This document shows, in pieces, positions 30,201 to 40,100 of a stretch of 50,380 nt of DNA; position 1 is the stretch's first letter; each line of letters opens with the position of its first letter. The stretch is from a virus: the IMG/VR virus record IMGVR_UViG_3300032213_002971, positions 1 to 50,380 of that record; one strand, given 5' to 3'. The position numbers and the translations under genes are program-made. Below the pieces are notes generated by a model, which was not told the DNA's origin, did no database searches, and worked only from the letters and a program-made list of their open reading frames with translations.

Positions 30201-31282
30201 ACACGGCGTGGTCGCCTCGGCGCTGGCGCAGCTGCGCGATCACGATTAAGTTTTTCGTTTACTAAACGACCACGACCATTAATGTTTCCATCAGCATCGT
30301 AGTAGCGTCCGAAACGGCGTTCCATTTCAATTCTTTGATCAGAATCCTCTGGAAGATCACGCCACTCGGCGCGGTCTGGAAGACCTTGTCGGGGGAAACG
30401 ATTTCTCACATTCCTGAAAGACCGCTCATCAGGTGCACTCTCACCTTCGGCGACCGCAGGTTGTGCTGGTGCGGGAATACGGTTTCTGTCTGTTGCACGT
30501 TGTTGCACTGCGGCTTGCCGGCGACGGCGTGGGCGGGGAGCAGCATTGGCTTCGGGTCGTTCTCGTGGAACATTTACTTGTTCAACATCTGGCGCTACAG
30601 CAGGTTGCTGTGTAGTGCGACGACGGTTTGGCTCAGGGGTGTTGACACGTGGTGGGATAACTTCCGTTGTGGCGGTATCTGAACGCCGACGATCGTTGCC
30701 ATCGCCGTCCAAACGGTCAGCAGCAGCACCAGCGGCACGTTCAATTATTCCCCTGCGGCGACGCTTTCCGCCTTGTCGTGACTCGTTGCCATCAAGGATT
30801 GCTGCGGCGCGCCCTGCAGCACGCTCAACCAGTCCTGGGCGTTCAATATTTGGCACAGTCGGGGTGTTCGGAACATTCGCTGGGGTTGAATCTCCACCAT
30901 CAAGAGCCTCGGCAATGCGACCAGCACCACGCTCAAGTAGACCACCATCGTTTAGTCTTCTTGCGACACGACGATTACGGCGCTCCAGACGTCGCTTGCG
31001 CTTGCGGTCATCAATGTTTTCTACACGTTCACCAAGATCGGTAAGAGTGTTGGCCAATCTTCGTGCCACACCCCAACCACAGCTTCGTCCAAATCGGTCA
31101 GTTATCTGACCACCGAATCGTGTACCAACTGGACAACGCCATCCACCGCGACGATTGGTTCCCGGCACCGACAAACTTGGATCCCAAATAGCGCGAACAC
31201 GCTTAACTTCGTATGCGATAGACGAAGAGTCTTTGCTAGAGACAAATGATTTGGCACGATATTCCGTGAGATTGTTATTCAT
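27221..31282 (-). CDS. Giant virion-associated protein with Cys module and GNAT-like C-terminus
   Basis: 1353 aa. Residues 28-75 contain KRVRAIWDPSLSVPG and the shared motif CPVGTRFGGQITDRFG (C50, then C68). Then come repeats of an ERxAGRxAxxLDG unit (about residues 115-205) and a long Arg/Pro/Ala-rich disordered region to ~480. A helical middle rich in Ala/Arg follows. The last ~200 residues have FQGNGLATLYNNHAYMYLRE then AGLDSGPYVWGRVGF, which looks like the acetyl-CoA-binding turn and following strand of a GNAT acyltransferase, although key residues are uncertain. Gene overlaps both neighbours (ATGAATAA, TAATG). Probably packaged in the head and perhaps injected. Confidence 0.65.
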   Translation of the reverse strand: MNNNLTEYRAKSFVSSKDSSSIAYEVKRVRAIWDPSLSVPGTNRRGGWRCPVGTRFGGQITDRFGRSCGWGVARRLANTLTDLGERVENIDDRKRKRRLERRNRRVARRLNDGGLLERGAGRIAEALDGGDSTPANVPNTPTVPNIERPGLVERAAGRAAAILDGNESRQGGKRRRRGIIERAAGAAADRLDGDGNDRRRSDTATTEVIPPRVNTPEPNRRRTTQQPAVAPDVEQVNVPRERPEANAAPRPRRRRQAAVQQRATDRNRIPAPAQPAVAEGESAPDERSFRNVRNRFPRQGLPDRAEWRDLPEDSDQRIEMERRFGRYYDADGNINGRGRLVNEKLNRDRAAAPAPRRPRRVAPRGQSDNAARSEEVRNRNEIADMLDRESEQAREAQNVQQPEPAPRPQGVDVGQVPPYFNTTGNGRWSRDEWRVTLDEDANGVPTGLTASHPRYDTITARNWNELLPQINNAPQRRNNDGPTDRFEHTGVAYSNSASASDKANQLSRLDGGAYYYVEWRGNGQDRGDGQYYVLDQGMFDTLRNNQALRGLWSQVGVVQQAREQQADNAMLRTPEQLPQQPIEQFNLSTFLAGAGGPNAEVNARSAGQLAQVAVDAARAEADIARPNWSQANRGELAGNLTFAQDRLVRANVTLQAMVRAYEQSPDDNNVLRNLVSAFTEREVLKVQHDMFQSRLQEIDAEPVPNIPLADDAVIPTPPAAAVVQVAPAVRNPRFGHHADGRDFVIAVDNLDATQLRNRFAGPNATRFRIDNASRVITAAQNAITRSKRNQEPRIGGMDRWQVGREERKAAATMQVAVANMIVAKEKLRRAERENNAELAERAFADLMKDYRRYHISKNKQMLASQRMVALGLRPRVNAPAPARPAAQGFVPTAMPAVVRDIASIDTQSFAELKDMNELIRLGTGAQGVAAARQGDLAAKAKFERSQKAVAMNNHFLRLADAPSAVDAGRDIDARLQAAANYYDSVRRNFEAENGVISQAWTVQAASLLAAQDEFRFWKSARDAFQERQANPFVAPSASMIPEISRQQETVMNGLVQSVMKDRVGDLGKYMISRYGETESPWKLMTPERLASLRADMRTRGPQADSAKQQLIEWATQAYGHPKILGRDGKFYRFRVDRITADSTSISVSMKIENIDANGNLISPAGSSSRTIAFDAKEVTNGYLSMEPAFQGNGLATLYNNHAYMYLREAGMTHARVSAGLDSGPYVWGRVGFVDNSAIPSETIRSFKKELTLFEKYGFGLVQDQEQYNRIAYLIRKAEANPRSVRHLDFILALEGQRVRSDKGQRGIAAGAREAQIAKWMASFYRFGTGKYKFNDESNMLTRDPRTLVPRKAV

Positions 31283-31565
31283 CTGCCGACCCCCCTGTGA
31301 GTACCCGCTTCGCTGCTTCTAAATTGTCGGTTGAGTATGAATCAAAGAAGTCCGAAGTCAGATTCATGGATGACTGCTCCCAGTATGTGGCTGGATCAAA
31401 GCTTGCGCCCATTTCCCGTCGTTTCTGGTTGTAGCCACTGTCAGGATTGTCTATGAAACCTTCAATGCTTCTAGCGATGTCACTATCGCCCAATACTTCC
31501 ACATTCTCGCCGTCGCAAGAGATGCCAACCTGATTTCCAAAATCAGCCCATATGTTTGCTTTCAT
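31275..31565 (-). CDS. Small acidic protein paired with the 1013-aa giant
   Basis: 96 aa. N-terminal strands (ANIWADFGNQVGISCDGENV) and an acidic helical C-terminus (DNLEAAKRVLTGGSADE). It lies 11 nt after the 1013-aa kinase-like gene and overlaps the start of the 1353-aa gene by 8 nt. It is one of the recurring small cistrons between giant genes. Function unknown. Confidence 0.65.
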   Translation of the reverse strand: MKANIWADFGNQVGISCDGENVEVLGDSDIARSIEGFIDNPDSGYNQKRREMGASFDPATYWEQSSMNLTSDFFDSYSTDNLEAAKRVLTGGSADE

Positions 31566-31576
31566 AAAATTCCGAT

Positions 31577-34500
31577 CTATGCAGTCGCGGCTTGTAATAT
31601 CTTTGTGAACAGCGCATCAGACTCGAGAACATCAACGCGAGCCCTAAGTTTTGCTATACGGGCAGCATGATCCGTAACACCGGTTACTGCACGACCAATG
31701 TTATCAATCTCTGGTGCAGATAACGCGCGACGAAGGTTTTCCGCAAGATCACGCATATCTTCACGAAGCTCTCGCTCAACGGCAGACTTTGCTTGTGCGA
31801 TAGTTCTTCCAGCAGATATGAGTTCCCTGTACTTTTTGTTGTAGCCTTTCCACGGCGCCACATCAAGAGAAGAAAATTCATTTCTAGCGTAATTGAAGAA
31901 CTGTAATGGTGTGTCGGTGGCTCGGACGAATGAACGACCGAAATCTATTGCCAATGCCCCATCATCTTTGAAGTGCATCCCGTTTGATCCGTGCCGGTCA
32001 ATTGCACCCATGAATGCGTTGAACAGATAGTGATTCAGTCTAGAACGAGCATCGGTTACAGCATCAGCGTCGTATTGTTGCACAACTGTTGCTGAGAAGT
32101 TGGTTCCTAGTTCCAGAAGAACATGTTGCTCAAGTGCGGCAGGGTTGCGGGCATTAGGTATATCAATCAATCTGCCTTGGTTGGCAGCAAAACCAACCTC
32201 TGCGGCAAGGTAGACGCCGAGCATTTCGGCATGTTGCCCTCGCTGTGCATAAGCTGTGTCCCAACCCTTGTAAATATACCCAGCTCCCGAAGGTTGGTCT
32301 GCATCAAGCCGAATATAGAAAGTTGGCGATGTTATGGATTGCCCCTTCTTGTACAGAAATTGTACGCCATCCATCCGAAGCTTTCTGACGAGTTCCTTTG
32401 CTTCTGGCGACAACTCTTTACCCAATCTTGCTGAAACTATTTGCGCCCGGAGGGTCTGTATGTTCCGTTTCTCGTTAACTGTAAGAGTGTTGAATGCGCG
32501 ACCAGGGTACACATATCCCGCAAGATCGGAATCCTTCTCGGTTCCTTTTGAACGATGTGTTAGAACATCTTTTATGAATTCGTCTGGCACATCACCCAAT
32601 GGGCCGTTGAATCTCTTGGCTTGTGCAAGCGTCTGGATCCCAGCATTACCGACGGGGACGCGACGTATCTTGTTCTCTGGCTGTAGTTTTCCAAGAACAT
32701 CGTCGTGTCTATCAAGCGGAACATTTATTGGGCGGCGAACATTAGGTGGGGTTAGGCTTGCAGGAGAATTGACGGATGGATCAGTGTCTGCTAATGCGTC
32801 TATTTCCGATGCAGACGAGAATGGGAATGTGTTTGGCTGACGATAACCGAACAAGCTTCCCCCATCAAAGCCACCAAAAGCGCGTTCACGTCGTGCCGCC
32901 TCATCTCGTCGCACAATATAAACATTGTTCTCATACATTATTGGCATGTATTCGTCACCCAGATTTAGTTCACCAATCTTGCGATCCGCAGCCACGAAAG
33001 CTTCTTCAAGCGGTGCCCGCCAAACAAGACGACCAGCATCGTTGTCAATTCCTTCGTCATTTATGCCAGATACCGAGAATTTACCTAGGTAACCAATCAT
33101 CTCGCCGTCAAGTACACCATCAAGATTTAGCACCCCTGCGGCGAGAGGTGAATCTTGCTGCGGTTGCGATGGGACTTGCGGTGTCGGCACTCTTGTTGCT
33201 ATACGGGGGACAGCAACAATCCCATTATTTCTGATAGCCTGCCACTTCTCGTTGTTATTATTCGCATTGCGAAGCACATCGGCTGTTTTCAGAATATGAA
33301 CTTTGCCATCAAATTCAACTATTGAATAACCACCAGGTGTGGCAGGAAGTGTCTGTATCTTTTGTTTTGCTTTAGTATCGGCGTCGGTGCGATTCCCGTT
33401 TTTGATTGGTATCGCACGTGTTCCAGTAGCACGGCGAAACGGTGCTCTTTGGGCAACAGGTCGTGCTGGCTGAACAGCATCAGGAACAGCGTCAGGTGTT
33501 GGTCGGCGTGTAGTGGTTCTTGTGGCACGGTTCGTAGATGTAGCACGCCGAGCTGATCGGCCACTTGGGGCGCGACGCCCAGCATTACGATCGTAAGCAT
33601 CACGAAGATTAGCTTCGTTGAAATTGCGCCATTCAGCTCTTGTGAGAATGCGTAATGGTTTGCCTTGCTCTATAAGTAGTCGTTGCCCTTGGGCATATTC
33701 GTTGTACTTGCGTTTAACATAATCGTCGTAACTTTCGTTTGCGACATTCGGTACAGGACGTGGACTCCTATTTGGGCGTGGCGCAACAGGCTGCACCTCT
33801 GGCGTTACAGTACTCATGTCGGGGGTTGAGCGCTCTGGTGTGACAGGTTCAGGAGATGGGGCAACAGGCTGTGCAGGGCGTTGCTGACGAGGTGCGCGTT
33901 GTGCTGCTCCAGGTCGCTTACCACCGCCACGACCTGCAGGGGCTTGTGGAGCCTGACGCTCATTGTTGTTACGAGGCTTGGGCATCCCATCTTCGCCCAT
34001 AAGCAATTGCCCGACCATCTGCATCCCAGCTTCTGTGAGCGGTCCGCGACGACGGCGTGCTCCGCCTTGACGGTCACCATCTAATCTCTCGGCAACACGA
34101 CCCGCAGCGCGCTCAACTATTCCACGGTCATCTCCGCCTTGATCTCCACCAAGACCATCGGCGATCCGTCCTGCCATACGCTCAACTGGTCCACCTTCGT
34201 TCAGACGTTGCGCCATTCGTGCGTTTCTACGAGCAACACGCTTTTTGCGGCGGTTGTCATCAATTCCTTCTACGCGCTCGCCAATATCCGAAACCGCATT
34301 GGCCAGTCGTCGGGCTACTCCCCAACCGCAGCTTCTGCCGAACCGGTCAGTTATTTGACCTCCATAACGAGTGCCTACTGGGCATCGCCATCCACCACGA
34401 CGATCCGTTCCAGGGATACTCAAAGAAGGATCCCATAACGCGCGAACACGCTTCACTTCATAACCGTACGATGATTTAGTTTGGTCAGATATAAATGCAG

Positions 34501-34618
34501 CAGCCTTATATTGAACTGTATTTACAAATTCGTAGCTCGCAACATCGTATAGCGGTATGTCTAGAAGCGAGACAACCGGAAGAGTAGTTTTTTCTGATAA
34601 GACTATTTTGTTTTTCAT
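31577..34618 (-). CDS. Giant virion-associated protein with Cys module and kinase-like domain
   Basis: 1013 aa. The N-terminal region 56-110 is almost identical to that of the 1353-aa protein (VKRVRALWDPSLSIPG, CPVGTRYGGQITDRFG; C79, C97) and is followed by the same ERxAGRxAxxLDG repeats. Residues ~210-400 are Arg/Pro/Gln-rich linker. The C-terminal third contains a PI3/4-kinase/HipA/Fam20-like core: FYIRLDADQPSGAGYIYKG, HAEMLGVYLAAEVGF, then FNAFMGAIDRHGSNGMHF (catalytic Asp about 874) and ALAIDFGRSF (metal-binding Asp about 893). These motifs suggest phosphotransfer to a protein or lipid. Substrate unknown. Confidence 0.7.
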   Translation of the reverse strand: MKNKIVLSEKTTLPVVSLLDIPLYDVASYEFVNTVQYKAAAFISDQTKSSYGYEVKRVRALWDPSLSIPGTDRRGGWRCPVGTRYGGQITDRFGRSCGWGVARRLANAVSDIGERVEGIDDNRRKKRVARRNARMAQRLNEGGPVERMAGRIADGLGGDQGGDDRGIVERAAGRVAERLDGDRQGGARRRRGPLTEAGMQMVGQLLMGEDGMPKPRNNNERQAPQAPAGRGGGKRPGAAQRAPRQQRPAQPVAPSPEPVTPERSTPDMSTVTPEVQPVAPRPNRSPRPVPNVANESYDDYVKRKYNEYAQGQRLLIEQGKPLRILTRAEWRNFNEANLRDAYDRNAGRRAPSGRSARRATSTNRATRTTTRRPTPDAVPDAVQPARPVAQRAPFRRATGTRAIPIKNGNRTDADTKAKQKIQTLPATPGGYSIVEFDGKVHILKTADVLRNANNNNEKWQAIRNNGIVAVPRIATRVPTPQVPSQPQQDSPLAAGVLNLDGVLDGEMIGYLGKFSVSGINDEGIDNDAGRLVWRAPLEEAFVAADRKIGELNLGDEYMPIMYENNVYIVRRDEAARRERAFGGFDGGSLFGYRQPNTFPFSSASEIDALADTDPSVNSPASLTPPNVRRPINVPLDRHDDVLGKLQPENKIRRVPVGNAGIQTLAQAKRFNGPLGDVPDEFIKDVLTHRSKGTEKDSDLAGYVYPGRAFNTLTVNEKRNIQTLRAQIVSARLGKELSPEAKELVRKLRMDGVQFLYKKGQSITSPTFYIRLDADQPSGAGYIYKGWDTAYAQRGQHAEMLGVYLAAEVGFAANQGRLIDIPNARNPAALEQHVLLELGTNFSATVVQQYDADAVTDARSRLNHYLFNAFMGAIDRHGSNGMHFKDDGALAIDFGRSFVRATDTPLQFFNYARNEFSSLDVAPWKGYNKKYRELISAGRTIAQAKSAVERELREDMRDLAENLRRALSAPEIDNIGRAVTGVTDHAARIAKLRARVDVLESDALFTKILQAATA

Positions 34619-34623
34619 AAATA

Positions 34624-36534
34624 TCAGGCAATCTTCACTAGTTCAAGGAATCGTTCTTTTAGCTTGGAAAGGTTCGCTAGACGACGGTCATAAAGGCGTC
34701 GCACAACATCTACGTGTGCGCGCTCGGCGCTTGACAAAATACCATCCGAGTTCAAGCGGGCAATGTATTTCGCCCAGTCAAAGCTTCTCGCCTTCCTGAG
34801 AAGGTCGTCCCACGAAACAGTGAGAAGTTGCCTTTCGCGATCACTCAGATTAGCAAAGGCTTTACCGTAATCGCGGTATGAAGAAAGCATTTCTTCTGGT
34901 AGGTCAATATTGAAGCGTCGCTCAATATCTTCCTTAGATAATCCAGCACCTGCAGATAACTCGTTGCCGGTTGGGAACGATATCCACTTACCATCACGAC
35001 TTTGGAAAAGTTCTTTGTCGCTTCTGTTCCGTTTGTCTAGAAGAACATCGGCAAAAAGAACGCCAAGATAGTCAATCGCTTTAGGTCGCGATGATGCGAT
35101 TTCATCCTCTTGTAGAACTTGTCGCATTCCAGCAGTCCCAACAAGTTTGCTTTGTGGCATTTTTACTCCAATATTCTTTGCCACATCGGAATAGATTTGT
35201 CGCGAAAGCGAACCATTCTCCACGGTTTGCGGAAGAAGCATGAAGGACTTTCCATCCACACGCTCAAGGAGCATTGCTCGCCCAACTCGTTTTCCTTTAT
35301 AGTTTTTGCTAGTTGTTATTGCGGCGACTATCTCGCCAGCAGGTAGCGTGAATGGATCTCTCAAGTCTGTGCTTTCCGTAGCAGTTGATTGTTTTGGTTT
35401 GCCCTTTTTGAAGAATGTTTCGTAAACCCAACGGGGTGCATCATGTTTGCGGCCATCTTTCCCGATGAAGGAAACGGTTTCTGTTGGGTTTTTTACTGTT
35501 GGAAAATCTTGTGTATATTCAAAAGCACCGTCAGTCTGTGTGGTGAACTCGCGCAGATTGCTACCGACATCGTAGTCGTCGCTTTGCCCAACAACATTAT
35601 TTAGCTGACGTCCGAACTTCCGTCTTTCACCAACCGTCAAATCACGAACACGCTTTACACCAATCTGTGTTCCATTTGGGGCAACAAATGAAACTTGCTG
35701 AATTCCAGCGCCAGCGAGCAATGCAAGATCATCGGACGATATGTCTTTGGGAACTTGCATCGCACGAACCATGACCCCATCTTCCATGTCTGGGTTGCCA
35801 CTAAATGTCCTAAGAACCGATGATGGAACAATCGGACGGAGTATCGTTCCGTCACGGCGGATCATGCGGCCCTCGCCTGCAGGTGCGCCTTTCAGTGCGG
35901 TTATTGATGTTCGCACGGAACTACCAAGAGACTGGGCGTTCAGTGTTCCGTTCTTCGGTATTTGCGCCATACGGCGTATCTGTGACAGTCTGTCAGGAGA
36001 TGTTCCGCCTTCTATGACATCCGACAAGTTCTCTACGCGTGCCGCAGTTGGAACATTGTTCACCCTGCGCAATGCTCGTATCGCTAAAGCAATCGGACTT
36101 GGAATATCAAACAACTGCGCGCCACAAGTTGAGAACTCATTATCGGTGAACCGTCCACCAAAAGCGAATCCAGCTGGACAGCGTGAAGCGCCTCGAGCGC
36201 CAGGGATGTTGGCACCAGGAATACGTGGTCCACCTGGTGTAATCATTGAGTACAGACGCGACCTAACAGGTGATCGTAATTTACTTATGTTGCCAGGTGT
36301 TACTGCGGATCCGATAGATTGCAGTGTCTGGCCAACTGGTCCACCTGCGTTTATTGTTCCAGCTTTCGTATAGACGCATGTTTCGTGCATCTTCAGGAAC
36401 ATTGCTGCTTTGAAATTTACTTTGTTTGCAGAGTCGTCAATCGTTGTATTGAACGCAACAGACCAACGCTGGTGGCCCATATCAGAAATACCGTATGTAG
36501 GCAATTCGTTGAGATCGGTTTCAGTATTGCGCAT
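34624..36534 (-). CDS. Giant virion-associated protein with Cys module and degenerate kinase-like domain
   Basis: 636 aa from ATG 36534, with AAGGG 6 nt upstream; an in-frame GTG at 36618 would overlap the previous gene and lacks a site. It has the shared motif CPAGFAFGGRFTDNEFSTCG about 115 residues in. The C-terminal half has the same order of elements as the kinase-like giants (RVGRAMLLERVDGKSFMLL, IYSDVAKNIGVKMPQSKLVG, AIDYLGVLFADVLLDKR). The catalytic DRHxxN is replaced by DKRNRSD and the IDFG box by SFPTGNE. It therefore looks like a pseudokinase paralogue, or one using different residues. Confidence 0.65.
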   Translation of the reverse strand: MRNTETDLNELPTYGISDMGHQRWSVAFNTTIDDSANKVNFKAAMFLKMHETCVYTKAGTINAGGPVGQTLQSIGSAVTPGNISKLRSPVRSRLYSMITPGGPRIPGANIPGARGASRCPAGFAFGGRFTDNEFSTCGAQLFDIPSPIALAIRALRRVNNVPTAARVENLSDVIEGGTSPDRLSQIRRMAQIPKNGTLNAQSLGSSVRTSITALKGAPAGEGRMIRRDGTILRPIVPSSVLRTFSGNPDMEDGVMVRAMQVPKDISSDDLALLAGAGIQQVSFVAPNGTQIGVKRVRDLTVGERRKFGRQLNNVVGQSDDYDVGSNLREFTTQTDGAFEYTQDFPTVKNPTETVSFIGKDGRKHDAPRWVYETFFKKGKPKQSTATESTDLRDPFTLPAGEIVAAITTSKNYKGKRVGRAMLLERVDGKSFMLLPQTVENGSLSRQIYSDVAKNIGVKMPQSKLVGTAGMRQVLQEDEIASSRPKAIDYLGVLFADVLLDKRNRSDKELFQSRDGKWISFPTGNELSAGAGLSKEDIERRFNIDLPEEMLSSYRDYGKAFANLSDRERQLLTVSWDDLLRKARSFDWAKYIARLNSDGILSSAERAHVDVVRRLYDRRLANLSKLKERFLELVKIA

Positions 36535-36575
36535 CCAAAGCCCTTCTTGGGTACTAGCGCCACTTTTAGTGAGAT

Positions 36576-36866
36576 TTACGAGATTGATAATTGCGAAAGC
36601 AAGGGTTCTGATCCCCACTGCGAAGCTACGCCACGCAATGTGACCATACTCTCGGGCGTCACTTGCCCGATAGTTACATTATAGTACGACATCCCGCTCG
36701 TGGCAGTTTCCAAGTCGGTAACTTTCCGCTCAAGGTAATCAAGGCGCTTTTGCTCGGCAACAACACGATCCTCTGCCAGCACAAGCAGCGGTCCTGCTGG
36801 CGGCTCAATAACGATAAACGGTTTACCTTTAATCCCGTTGCCTGGGGTGACTAGTGCGAATCGCAT
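36576..36866 (-). CDS. Small protein of the head operon, unknown function
   Basis: 96 aa from ATG 36866, which overlaps the preceding TAA (TAATG); an ATG at 36890 is in frame but overlaps more. N-terminal strands (KGKPFIVIEPPAGPLLVL), a coiled-coil helix (AEQKRLDYLERKVTDLETA) and a C-terminal strand region. It belongs to the series of roughly 90-100-aa proteins interleaved with giant genes. May be an adaptor or trimerising head protein. Confidence 0.65.
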   Translation of the reverse strand: MRFALVTPGNGIKGKPFIVIEPPAGPLLVLAEDRVVAEQKRLDYLERKVTDLETATSGMSYYNVTIGQVTPESMVTLRGVASQWGSEPLLSQLSIS

Positions 36867-37138
36867 TACTCCCCCATCCCTTTTCGCCATTCCGTAATTT
36901 TCATTTTATTGCGAGCCGACTTGCGCCATTCCAGCAAATTCGCATTGGTTAGAGCGTAGGGCTTGCTTTCTGGCTCATCGTTCATTATTCGTTGCCAGTC
37001 ATTTTGGGAAAGGTTCGTGGCATACACCGAATACCAATGCTCGCCACCCTGCCCATAAACCTGCAATATCCCGAAGTCATCATGGACACGTTCTCCACGG
37101 CTCGGGTCACTGTTGCCAACATTCAGTATTCCGGTCAT
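36866..37138 (-). CDS. Small protein paired with the 1107-aa giant
   Basis: 90 aa from ATG 37138, in a 4-nt ATGA overlap with the stop of the 1107-aa gene. An N-terminal Gly/Asp-rich part is followed by strands (FGILQVYGQGGEHWYSVYA) and a basic helical tail (LLEWRKSARNKMKITEWRK). No family known. Tight coupling suggests it binds or chaperones the 1107-aa protein. Confidence 0.65.
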   Translation of the reverse strand: MTGILNVGNSDPSRGERVHDDFGILQVYGQGGEHWYSVYATNLSQNDWQRIMNDEPESKPYALTNANLLEWRKSARNKMKITEWRKGMGE

Positions 37139-40100
37139 ACTACGTCCGTCAGATCCCACTCAAATTCTGGTGCTTGGTTCAATATGTTCATCATCTTAGC
37201 AAATGTCTTCCTTTGTGCTGGACTTAGTGCTTTCACAACGGTTGGCGTGTCCCCTTTCGGTGGAACGACCTTACTTAAAGCTTCACGAATTCTGTTTGTC
37301 TGAAACTCATCCAACGATTTGGCGCCAGGGTATGTGTCCAACAGAGAAAGCAACAATGTTGCTTCCGCAACCGCTTCCTTCGGCTCGGTGGATCCATAGG
37401 CCGAAGAAACACCAAGCGATTCCATCACTTCGTTATACGAAAGCCCGCCTGTCTGTTTGTAGCGATAATCCACGCCAACAGCATCACTCAGGGCGTCCTC
37501 AATTCCACGAAGCCCATCTTCCCAATCACCTTCAAATAACTGATCCAGTATCTCCTTGGCTTGTTGTCGTGTCTGTATGTTTTCAGGCAGGAGTCTCCCA
37601 GGTGCGCTCCCAGTTCTAGCAACTTTAATCAGATTTGCCAGATTGCTTTGACGCTGGCTATCTCCATCCGCTGATGTAGAGAAACCAAACAGGGTTGAAA
37701 CCCAGTTGGCGGGATCATCAATATCTTCAGGTTTGATCCCTGGTCCGTTTACGCGCAACGGGTCACTCCGCATTTGTATGTCAAGGTGCTTGGCTATTCC
37801 CGCGCGGTCTAGATCATCAAGGCTGTCTAGCGGCGTGTCTAACCGTATGTTGTTACGCAGTGCATACTCCGAACCCAGCAGGCTGTCTCCTATGTTGGGT
37901 CCTGCGACCTTGAGCTGATCGGCGACACTTCGTTGTGTGTCGTATTTGACCCCGTAGCGAGATGCCACAGCAGAAAAATGGGCGTTATGCCCGGTCTCAT
38001 GTATTGCTAAACCAACCTGATAGTTGTCGGTTCCATTAATCCGAACGGAGTTCTCAAACATTTCACCTGGTTTTAGCTCATCTATTTCAAGGTCATCATA
38101 AAGCAATGATGATCCTTTGTACCTTTGTACCGCATAGATTTTTCCGTCAGGGGTAACAGCGTTATATGTGTAAGCTGCAGATCTGTCGTTTGATCCAGTG
38201 TGAACCTTCCCGTCATGTATCTGAATGGCAATCGCACCACGAAGATTAGGGTTTGCTTCAGTCATCAAATCCACACCGTGCAGGGACTGCAAAAGTCCAG
38301 CAGACATTTTCGCTTTTAGGATCTTGCGACCATCTTCGGTTTCGGCAAGGGCTCTGCTTCGCTCAATCTCCTGGATCAGTACCTGCGCATACGCCTTTGA
38401 TGTGTCAGCTAGATTCTCGTCATCTAGACGACCCTTCAGCATTCGTATGTTTTGTTCTGAATCATCAAGGAACGTGGTTAGGGCCAAACCGACCATGTCT
38501 TTTGCGGATTGTTCCGTTTTCGGCATGCCCATAGCAACCATTAAATCTTCACCGATAACCTCAAAGTCCCTACTTGTGGCGGTCGGTAAATACTTCTTAA
38601 CCATTGCTTCAACACGGGCATCAAGTACGCCGTCAAATGTGTCTGGATCAAAAACTACTGGAACAAAAGATCCTTCGGATCGTGAACTAACATCAGGTGG
38701 AGCGAAATCCGTATCTCCTGCAAAATCACCAACATCAACCTTGTTGGGGACAACCCAGTCACCCGACTCTATGCGACCTCGTTGTGCCTCAATTATCTGC
38801 TCACGTGTGAGTTCGTCACCATCGCCAAGGGGATCTGTTATTCCATCCCAGTGTGGGTATTCTGGTTCTCGCCAAATGCCGTCAGTGTTAACCCAGTCTG
38901 TCTTGTCGCCAGGGCGACCAATGACTCCGACCGTTTCCGCGAACGCCGAGAGCGCGGAGCTCGGAGTGTCCTGCGCAGTTAGTGACGGTGGTTTGGCAAC
39001 AATTAGTTGCGCAGCATCATCAGGATCGGCATCAATAAACTCACGGATTCTCTGCATACTCAAAGAAATCTGATCCTGAATTTGTGTGGGAATAGGATTC
39101 TGGTCGGCATCCATTTCTATTCCAAATGCCCGATTTGCGGTTCTTTGTAAATCACTGTTTCCGCCGCTGTTCTCGTTCGTCACGGAACCACTTATCATTG
39201 CGCGTAACCGGGTTGCTAATGCTTCGGTGTCTATCTCTTGTAGCTCTGCTTGCAGCTTTGCTACCGCATCAACCACATCGTTATAGTTATCTGGGTTGTC
39301 TAATGTTTTTGTCGCCAATATTCGCCCAGGTGCTTGACGGATTATGAATCGCGATCCATTCTCCCAACTCTCGCCATCGGCATGATAGAACGCCGAACCG
39401 TTGTCAATGGGAACAGCCATATGTTCACCACCAGCATCGGTAAGCAGATAGTTCCCACTATGGCGATCAACGTTGCCGATTATTGAATCAAATACGGAAA
39501 TCGTCACAAGACCCTTGGTTGATATGTTTTTCACCTGATAAAGACCTGGGTCATATGCGGAAATGAAAGATTCACCCCAGCGGTTGTGGGCCAGTTCGGT
39601 AACTAAAGCGTGCCCACCAGAAGTGTTTTTCACCAATCTCATAGCCGATGACGGATAGCCGAATTCTTCCATTATTGCGCCAGCTACAACCTCTTTTATC
39701 GGATCTGTTCCAGTTCGGAAAGAATCAAACTCAGGCATGTATCCATCACGCATCTGGGCGTAATCTAGTTTTGGGGCTCCAGTTTCGTTGTACAGGCGAA
39801 CCGACTGAAACTTGACTCCAAGATCGGCGTTGGTTTTGTTGTCTTTGATGCGGATCATTCCATTGACCCCACCACCAGTTCCTAGAACTGTAAATCGCCC
39901 GTTGAGGTTGTCGTCGCGCTTCAAGTTTTGGAAAATTGATTGAATCAAATGCTCATCGGGGACGCTACTGAGATCCCCACCATCACGAACAAACTCAATG
40001 GCTTTATCATTGTCAAGACTCGTGTCAGCCGTTGGAAGATTGAAAGGTATGTTTCTGCCGTTCGCATCTGCAACACCTAGTTTGGCTATCGGCTGATTGT

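Noticed and set aside
30546-31109. 187-aa rightward ORF opposite the 1353-aa gene
   Set aside because: Ser/Arg/Ala-rich shadow of the Arg/Pro-rich coding strand. No ribosome site, and the opposite frame encodes the shared Cys motif and repeats.
35741-36373. 210-aa rightward ORF opposite the 636-aa gene
   Set aside because: No start signal and no recognisable domain. It arises from the low stop frequency of the coding strand.
38225-39073. 282-aa rightward ORF opposite the 1107-aa gene
   Set aside because: Antisense shadow. Ser-rich composition without any domain, and the opposite strand carries the gene that overlaps its neighbours precisely.
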